Source: Bacillota bacterium (GTDB lineage Bacteria; Bacillota; Clostridia; Peptostreptococcales; Anaerovoracaceae). From it: 64,000 nucleotides of DNA. The first letter of the stretch is position 1. Each line of letters starts with the position of its first letter. Position numbers and translations under genes: made by a program. Shown one piece after another: positions 58,963-64,000 of this stretch. The DNA lies in contig JAHZHL010000020.1 of the NCBI GenBank assembly GCA_019420305.1, forward strand, positions 124,001 through 188,000, in the 5' to 3' direction. Under the pieces are notes generated by a model that worked only from the letters and a program-made list of their open reading frames with translations, was not told where the DNA came from and ran no database searches.

Positions 58963-59163
58963 TTATTTTCCAGACATCTGCTGTTCTGCCATCTCGACCA
59001 GCTTCTTTGTCATATAGCCGCCGACATAGCCGTTCTGTCTCGCAGTCAGGTTGCCCTTGTCTGTCTGATCATAGTTGGACAGTCCAAGTTCATTGGCAAC
59101 TTCTGTTTTCAGGTTCTTCAACGCGGGTTTCGCGTTTGTATTCATTTTATCCTGTAATGACAT
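58963..59163 (-). CDS. Alpha/beta-type small acid-soluble spore protein (first copy)
   Basis: 66 residues, MSLQDKMNTNAKPALKNLKT, with protease site TEVANELGLSNY and the GYVGGYMTKKL signature. GGAGGTGAG precedes the ATG. A sigma-G-type promoter is expected upstream; CATACTT at about 59207 resembles its -10 but I see no fitting -35. The next gene, 21 bp on, is its duplicate. Confidence 0.95.
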   Translation of the reverse strand: MSLQDKMNTNAKPALKNLKTEVANELGLSNYDQTDKGNLTARQNGYVGGYMTKKLVEMAEQQMSGK

Positions 59164-59253
59164 GTTATCTCACCTCCTGTACGCTATTAATTTAACCTGG
59201 GAGAAAGAAAGTATGTCATGTAATAATTGCTTTACCTTCCTGCTTTTGGCAAG

Positions 59254-61296
59254 CTACAGCCTGAGGGAAAAATCTTCGCCGAAAAGCTTGATTACACGCC
59301 TTCTGAGACCGCTGTAGGTTTCACTTTCCAGCAGCGGATCTTCTTCTGTAATCCGCTGGGCTTCCTGTTTTACGTCATTTAAAATTTTGATATGCTTTGC
59401 CAGATCCGCCAGCAGCAGATCCGGAACGCCGTGCTGCCTGGTGCCGAAAATCTCTCCCGGTCCCCGCAGCTTTAAATCCTGTTCGGCTATGTAAAAACCG
59501 TCCTGGGACTCGGCCATGATCTGCGCTCTCTGCTGGGCGATCTCCGAAGGATTGTGGGAGATCAGAACACAGTAGGAACGATGCGACCCTCGTCCTACCC
59601 GCCCCCGCAGCTGGTGGAGCTGGGCGAGTCCGAAACGTTCCGCGTTTTCAATCACCATAACCGTGGCGTTGGGAACATTGATGCCCACTTCGATGACAAC
59701 CGTGGAAACCAGCACCTGGATCTCATTGTTATAAAAACGTTCCATAATCCCGTCTTTTTCCTGCTGTTTCATGGCCCCGTGCAGCAGCGCGGTCTGAGCG
59801 CCTTTGAACCGTCCGCTCAGTTCCTGATACAGCTCTTCCGCCGATTTCACATCCAGCGTTTCCGATTCGTCGATGAGCGGCGCTACCACATAGGCCTGCC
59901 TTCCTTTCTGAAGTTCCTTTTCCACAAAATCATAACAGGCGTTTCGCTGGCTCTGATCAATGGCGCGGGTTATAATTTTCTGCCTTCCCGGCGGAAGCTC
60001 ATCAATGATGGAAATATCCAGATCTCCATACAGGATCACCGCCAGGGTTCTTGGAATCGGCGTCGCGGTCATAACCAGCACATGAGGGTTTTCCCCTTTT
60101 TCGGAAAGAGCGGTCCTCTGGTTGACGCCGAACCGGTGCTGCTCGTCGGTAACGACAAGTCCCAGTTTGTGAAAGACCACATCCGGCTGAATAATCGCGT
60201 GGGTCCCGACTAAAATCTGAATCCTTCCCTCCGCAAGTTCCCGCAGCGTTTCCCTCTTTTCTTTCGCGCCCATGCTCCCGGTCAGAAGGCCGACCTTAAT
60301 CCCGTGGGGAGCGAAGCTTTTGGAAAGGCCGCTGTAATGCTGCTTTGCCAGAATTTCCGTAGGCGCCATCATAACGCCCTGAAATCCGCTTTTTACTGCT
60401 TTGTACAGGGCAATTTCCGCTACCACCGTCTTTCCGGATCCTACATCGCCCTGCACAAGCCGGTTCATCACATTTCCGGAGGAAAGATCCGCGAGGATCT
60501 CTTCGGTTACCCGCTTCTGGGCCGATGTCAGCTGGTATCCGAGGCCCCTGATATACGCCTCCCCCTTTTCGCCGGGGCTGAACACAATTCCTTTTTTGCC
60601 GGAGGAGGAAGCGTTTTTTGCCGCTAAGAGTCCGGTCTGCAGGGCCAGAAGTTCATCGAAAATAAGCCTGTATTTTCCCTGCAGCAGCGGTTTTCGATCT
60701 TCGGGGAAGTGAACGTTGGCAATGGCGTATTCCAGACTGCAGAGCCGGTTGCGGCTGACAAGATCCGCGGGAAGATATTCTCCGATTTCTCCTGCCGCGC
60801 TGAGGGCTGTTTTCTGCCAGCCGCGCATCTCCTTCTGCGTCAGTCCCGCGGCAAGAGGATATACCGGAAGAATCCCCGAAGACTCTCCCTGTTCCTGTTT
60901 TGAAAAGTCCGGATGAAGCATCTGCATCCGACCCCGGTTCACCGTCGGTTTTCCATAAAAATCATAGACTGTCCCGATTTTAAAGGAATCGGCAAGATAC
61001 CCTGCCTGAAAAAAAACGATTTCCAGCTTTCCGGTGGGATCCTTTACAAGAAGTCTCAGATTCTGCCGCCTTCCTCTGCGGTAGGGATCCTTTACCACCA
61101 GCTCCACTTCCGCCCGCACCCGAACCGGCTGCTCCTGTTTCAGCTGGGAAATCGGGCAGATGCTCCGCCGATCCTGATACTCTCTGGGAAAAAACATCAG
61201 AAAGTCTCCTATAGTCTCAATCCCCAGACGCTTTAGCGCGGCCTGCTTTTTCGGGCCAACCCCTTTTAATACGCTTACCGGATCCTTTAACTGCAT
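59254..61296 (-). CDS. recG: ATP-dependent DNA helicase RecG
   Basis: A 680-residue RecG: an N-terminal wedge/OB region (about 50-150), Walker A GDVGSGKTVVAE, DEQHRFG helicase motif, VMTATPIPRTLA, and the C-terminal QLRGRVGRG and FGTRQHG motifs. It reverses stalled replication forks and branch-migrates Holliday junctions. It starts one base after the Asp23-family gene; the DAK-type yloV gene often found between them is absent. Confidence 0.96.
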   Translation of the reverse strand: MQLKDPVSVLKGVGPKKQAALKRLGIETIGDFLMFFPREYQDRRSICPISQLKQEQPVRVRAEVELVVKDPYRRGRRQNLRLLVKDPTGKLEIVFFQAGYLADSFKIGTVYDFYGKPTVNRGRMQMLHPDFSKQEQGESSGILPVYPLAAGLTQKEMRGWQKTALSAAGEIGEYLPADLVSRNRLCSLEYAIANVHFPEDRKPLLQGKYRLIFDELLALQTGLLAAKNASSSGKKGIVFSPGEKGEAYIRGLGYQLTSAQKRVTEEILADLSSGNVMNRLVQGDVGSGKTVVAEIALYKAVKSGFQGVMMAPTEILAKQHYSGLSKSFAPHGIKVGLLTGSMGAKEKRETLRELAEGRIQILVGTHAIIQPDVVFHKLGLVVTDEQHRFGVNQRTALSEKGENPHVLVMTATPIPRTLAVILYGDLDISIIDELPPGRQKIITRAIDQSQRNACYDFVEKELQKGRQAYVVAPLIDESETLDVKSAEELYQELSGRFKGAQTALLHGAMKQQEKDGIMERFYNNEIQVLVSTVVIEVGINVPNATVMVIENAERFGLAQLHQLRGRVGRGSHRSYCVLISHNPSEIAQQRAQIMAESQDGFYIAEQDLKLRGPGEIFGTRQHGVPDLLLADLAKHIKILNDVKQEAQRITEEDPLLESETYSGLRRRVIKLFGEDFSLRL

Positions 61297-61683
61297 CTAT
61301 CTCGTCACCTCGATATGTCTTGGAGCAATATGCTTGGAAATCATCCCTGTCACAACAACTGCCACGCTGTTTGGCTCCATAGCGGTCATTTCCCGTACCC
61401 GCCTGTGAATTTCATCCACCAGCTGGTTGGTCACGCGGGTGATACTGGTTCCAAACCGCAGAACGACAAAAATACGGATATCCAGTCCCTGTTCCGTAAG
61501 GTTGATCTCCATATTGCTGATTTCGTCCATTCCTCCGATTTTGGAAACAAGGCCCGGCACTTTGCCTTTATGGTTGGAAATGATCACTTTTCCTTCAAAT
61601 TCGTCAATGACGTCTGTAATGATTTTTCCAATCACGGATTTTGTAATCGTAATCGTTCCGAATTCCGTTTCTACTGTAATCAA
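61297..61683 (-). CDS. Asp23/Gls24 family envelope-stress protein
   Basis: The 128-residue protein matches the Asp23 family (YloU type): ITVETEFGTITITKSVIGKI, GLDIRIFVVLRFGTSI and a C-terminal VAVVVTGMI. The start is TTG at 61683 after GGAGGAG, which gives the family's usual N-terminus. It lies close to rpmB as in B. subtilis but separated by a plus-strand gene. Role in envelope homeostasis is inferred from the family. Confidence 0.88.
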   Translation of the reverse strand: MITVETEFGTITITKSVIGKIITDVIDEFEGKVIISNHKGKVPGLVSKIGGMDEISNMEINLTEQGLDIRIFVVLRFGTSITRVTNQLVDEIHRRVREMTAMEPNSVAVVVTGMISKHIAPRHIEVTR

Positions 61684-61778
61684 AATTCGCTCCTCCTGAT
61701 AGTTTTATCTATTTTAACATAATTAAACGTCTCTGCACAATCTCCGAAAGAAAATCATAATCTGTAAAAGGTGATGCT

Positions 61779-61970
61779 ATGAATCGGAATAAATGTAAGA
61801 AACGTAAACATAAACGGCCTCCGTGCCGGCACGATGTCAAAGATATGGGATTCGTGCTGCTTGTGTTCGGAGTTGTCACAATCTGCGCCTTTTTCCTCCC
61901 GGTAAAAGCGTGGATTCTGCTGCTGGGCTGTCTGCTGCTGATCTGCGGAATCCGCCTTTACTGTAAATGA
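61779..61970 (+). CDS. 63-residue membrane protein
   Basis: The product has a very basic, Cys/His-containing N-terminus (MNRNKCKKRKHKRPPCRHDV) and two hydrophobic helices (MGFVLLVFGVVTICAFFLPV, WILLLGCLLLICGIRLY). AAGGTG precedes the ATG. No family recognised. It is the only plus-strand gene in the last 30 kb and converges with rpmB across a shared terminator. Confidence 0.6.
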   Translation: MNRNKCKKRKHKRPPCRHDVKDMGFVLLVFGVVTICAFFLPVKAWILLLGCLLLICGIRLYCK

Positions 61971-61972
61971 AA

Positions 61973-62003
61973 AGACCCGCCGCTTGCGGCAGGTCTTGCT
62001 TTT
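61973..62003. terminator. Terminator between the small membrane gene and rpmB
   Basis: AGACCCGCCG pairs with CGGCAGGTCT around CTTG (one mismatch). T-rich sequence follows on the plus strand and AAAAGC..TTTTCATT-type ends on the other, so it may serve both convergent genes. Confidence 0.7.
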
Positions 62004-62006
62004 TCA

Positions 62007-62198
62007 TTAAATGGCACGGTTTACTTTGTTTGACCGGATGCATCTGGTACAAACTTTGGCTTTTCTTACTGTTCCGTTTTCTTCAATCCGGATCGTCTGA
62101 ATGTTCGCGTTCCATTTTCTTCTTGTGTGTCTGTTGGAATGAGACACATTGTTTCCGGAAACCTGGCCTTTGCCACAAATTTCACATTTTCTTGACAT
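62007..62198 (-). CDS. rpmB: 50S ribosomal protein L28
   Basis: A 63-residue L28: MSRKCEICGKGQVSGNNVSH, SNRHTRRKW, and CTRCIRS, giving the paired CxxC zinc motifs. AGGAGGTGCGG precedes the ATG. Single-gene unit with a strong promoter. Confidence 0.96.
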   Translation of the reverse strand: MSRKCEICGKGQVSGNNVSHSNRHTRRKWNANIQTIRIEENGTVRKAKVCTRCIRSNKVNRAI

Positions 62199-62272
62199 CT
62201 ACCGCACCTCCTTTAAGTATCTTAAGCTTTCGCATGATTACAAATTGATCCGAGAGCACTCGAACAAATGAC

Positions 62273-62301
62273 ATTATATCATACAGAAAACCTCTGTACA
62301 A
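62273..62301 (-). promoter_or_regulatory. rpmB promoter
   Basis: TTGTAC (62296-62301), 17 bp, TATAAT (62273-62278). The leader is about 70 nt and has a short GAGTGCTCTC palindrome. Confidence 0.8.
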
Positions 62302-62314
62302 GTTCTTTTTTCGC

Positions 62315-62851
62315 CTAACTTCCGCTTTTTTCTTCTTTTTTCTCCCACAGAACCAGCCTTCCTTCCTTTCTGGTGGCGTTCAGATCGATAATCCGCTGGT
62401 TTCGGCTGCCCCGGAACGCTAACGTCAGATCCTTTTCCTCTTTTTTAAAGGGCCCGTCGATTAACAGCCGTGTACGCGCCAGGAGCCGGGCTGTATCCTC
62501 GTCGGTTTCGGCTTTTTCCCGCAGCTGTTCGTATGTATATCCGGAAAAGGTTACAATATCCAGACCTCTTTTTTCCACTTCCTCCGCCAGATCCGCAAAG
62601 GCGCCGGCCTGGCAGAAAGGTTCTCCCCCGGAAAAGGTCACGCCGGAAAGAAGAGGGTTTTTATCGATTTCTTCCAGTATCCGCGAAAGAGCCACGTCCT
62701 TTCCTCCCGCGAAATCATGGGTCTGCTGGTTGTGACAGCCCGGACAGTGGTGAGGACATCCCTGGCAGAATACCGTAAAGCGAAATCCCGGTCCGTCTAC
62801 GATGGATTCCCGGACGATTCCCGCCAGCCGGATCGTGCCTGCCTGACTCAT
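62315..62851 (-). CDS. nrdG: Anaerobic ribonucleotide reductase activating protein
   Basis: A 178-residue radical-SAM enzyme with CQGCPHHCPGC (CxxxCxxC for the 4Fe-4S cluster), the TFSGGEPF AdoMet motif and a C-terminus longer than usual by about 20 residues (ATRKEGRLVLWEKKEEKSGS). It generates the glycyl radical on NrdD. Its ATG overlaps the nrdD stop as ATGA. Confidence 0.95.
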   Translation of the reverse strand: MSQAGTIRLAGIVRESIVDGPGFRFTVFCQGCPHHCPGCHNQQTHDFAGGKDVALSRILEEIDKNPLLSGVTFSGGEPFCQAGAFADLAEEVEKRGLDIVTFSGYTYEQLREKAETDEDTARLLARTRLLIDGPFKKEEKDLTLAFRGSRNQRIIDLNATRKEGRLVLWEKKEEKSGS

Positions 62852-64000
62852 ATCACCTCATACCCTTCCGCTACGTCGTGCTTGACGCGGTCCTTTTCCT
62901 CCGCCGCTTTGGCGTTATTAAAGCGGTCCACCGTGCCTACCAGATATCCGGTGATTCTGCGGATGCGTTCGAACCCTTCGTCCCCGTCATCTTCTGTGCG
63001 ATGGCAGTGCGGACATTCGTTGTCAATAATACCGGTATATCCGCAGACCGGATCCCGGTCTACCGGGTGATTGATGGAACCGTATCCGACTCCGCTTTCC
63101 TTCATGCAGCGGACAATGCGCTCAAAGGCGTCCAGATTTTTGCACGGATCTCCGTCCAGTTCCACATAGGTAATGTGCCCGCCGTTTGTCAGAGCGTGAT
63201 ACGGCGCTTCCAGCCGGATTTTGTCAAAAGCGGAAATGTTGTAATATACCGGGATGTGGAAGGAGTTGGTATAATATTCCCGATCCGTCACACCCTCAAT
63301 CACGCCGAACCTTTTCCGGTCAATCCGCACAAAGCGGCCGGACAGTCCCTCCGCCGGCGTCGCGATCAGCGAATAATTGAATCCGGTTCTTGCTGTGGCC
63401 TCGTCCATACGCTTTCTCATGTACCCGATGATTTCCAGGCCAAGGCTCTGCGCCTCTCTGCTCTCGCCGTGATGCGCGCCGATGAGAGCTTTCAGAGTCT
63501 CCGCGAGTCCGATGAATCCCACCGTCAGGGTTCCGTGCTTTAAGACCTCCGCCACCGAATCGTTAGGCTTCAGCTTGTCCGAATCCAGCCAGATGCCCTG
63601 ACCCATAAGGAACGGATAGTTTTTCGCCTTCTTGGACGCCTGAATCTTATAGCGTTCCATCAGCTGATCCACACACAGGCTCAGCTTGCGATCCAGATCT
63701 TCGAAGAACAGATCAATGTCGCCGTGAGCCTTGATGGCGATTCTCGGCAGATTGATCGAGGTGAAGCTCAGATTGCCTCTGCCTCCCACCACCTGCCGCT
63801 CCGGATCGTAAGCGTTGGCCATAACTCTTGTACGGCATCCCATGTAGGCGGCTTCTGTATTGTGATCGCCTTCTTTATAGAACTGCAGGTTAAAAGGCGC
63901 GTCAATGAAGGAGAAGTTCGGAAACAGTCTCTTTGCCGATACTCTGCAGGCCAGCTTGAAGAGGTCGTAGTTGGGATCTTCCGGATTGTAGTTGACGCCT
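62848..64000 (-). CDS. nrdD: Anaerobic ribonucleoside-triphosphate reductase, C-terminal part
   Basis: The frame runs off the right end of the window, so about 383 C-terminal residues are seen. They include YKEGDHNTEAAYMGCRTRV, GRGNLSFTSINLPR, the GFIGLAE and NGGHITYVELD segments, the four-cysteine zinc site (CGYTG and CPHCH) and the glycyl-radical loop RRITGYLVGT. The class III enzyme makes deoxynucleotides without oxygen, which shows that the organism grows anaerobically. Confidence 0.96.
   Translation of the reverse strand, partial: GVNYNPEDPNYDLFKLACRVSAKRLFPNFSFIDAPFNLQFYKEGDHNTEAAYMGCRTRVMANAYDPERQVVGGRGNLSFTSINLPRIAIKAHGDIDLFFEDLDRKLSLCVDQLMERYKIQASKKAKNYPFLMGQGIWLDSDKLKPNDSVAEVLKHGTLTVGFIGLAETLKALIGAHHGESREAQSLGLEIIGYMRKRMDEATARTGFNYSLIATPAEGLSGRFVRIDRKRFGVIEGVTDREYYTNSFHIPVYYNISAFDKIRLEAPYHALTNGGHITYVELDGDPCKNLDAFERIVRCMKESGVGYGSINHPVDRDPVCGYTGIIDNECPHCHRTEDDGDEGFERIRRITGYLVGTVDRFNNAKAAEEKDRVKHDVAEGYEVI

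Overview
The window comes from an endospore-forming, anaerobic member of the Bacillota, most likely class Clostridia. The evidence is two alpha/beta-type SASP genes, the sporulation membrane gene ylbJ, a DUF4317 gene, an oxygen-sensitive class III ribonucleotide reductase (nrdDG), and Gram-positive gene orders such as ftsK-rimO-pgsA-cinA-recA and rsmD-coaD-...-ylbJ-tmcAL. I cannot name a genus. Most genes lie on the minus strand; the clear plus-strand genes are two sensor-kinase-like genes, asd-dapA and one 63-codon gene.

Layout. 1-1.1 kb: start of obgE, rpmA, and rplU with a C-terminal extension. 1.2-1.8 kb: a Crp/Fnr-type regulator. 1.9-16.7 kb: thirteen tightly packed minus-strand genes. 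They encode eight zinc-ribbon proteins (six of them membrane-anchored), a Hanks-type kinase with TPRs, an FHA protein, an FHA-ABC transporter, a membrane protein with an FHA-like C-terminus and a 46-residue membrane peptide. 16.9-19.4 kb: two divergently transcribed GHKL-type sensor proteins, one keeping only the phospho-acceptor histidine and the other only the ATP-binding domain. 19.4-28.5 kb: DUF4317, an SDR enzyme, recA with an SOS box, cinA, pgsA, rimO, ftsK. 28.7-30.6 kb: asd-dapA. 30.6-34.2 kb: two secreted cell-wall amidases. 34.4-38.2 kb: rpmF, ackA, tmcAL, ylbJ.

38.2-56.8 kb is an accessory island lying between ylbJ and coaD, genes that are close neighbours in B. subtilis. It holds a 5'-truncated 6.7-kb Rhs/YD-repeat gene with an HNH-type toxin tip, an orphan Rhs tip with membrane immunity candidates, three broken LHH-nuclease toxin tails, each with a paralogous immunity gene, further orphan immunity candidates, and three copies of a ~335-bp element built from four hairpins with GGGCAAACA/TGTTTGCCC arms. 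Each element copy starts right at the stop codon of a minus-strand small gene; one copy cuts off the 5' end of the large rhs gene. Homologous 'seams' (the Rhs core tip, the immunity 3' end, a shared terminator hairpin) show how toxin/immunity cassettes have been recombined.

56.9-64 kb returns to core genes: a coiled-coil protein, coaD, rsmD, two SASP genes, recG, an Asp23-family gene, a small membrane protein, rpmB, nrdG and most of nrdD.

The strongest candidates for something undescribed are the zinc-ribbon/FHA/kinase operon with the split sensor pair beside it, and the four-hairpin element tied to the Rhs cassettes. All functional calls are from reading sequence; no database search was run.
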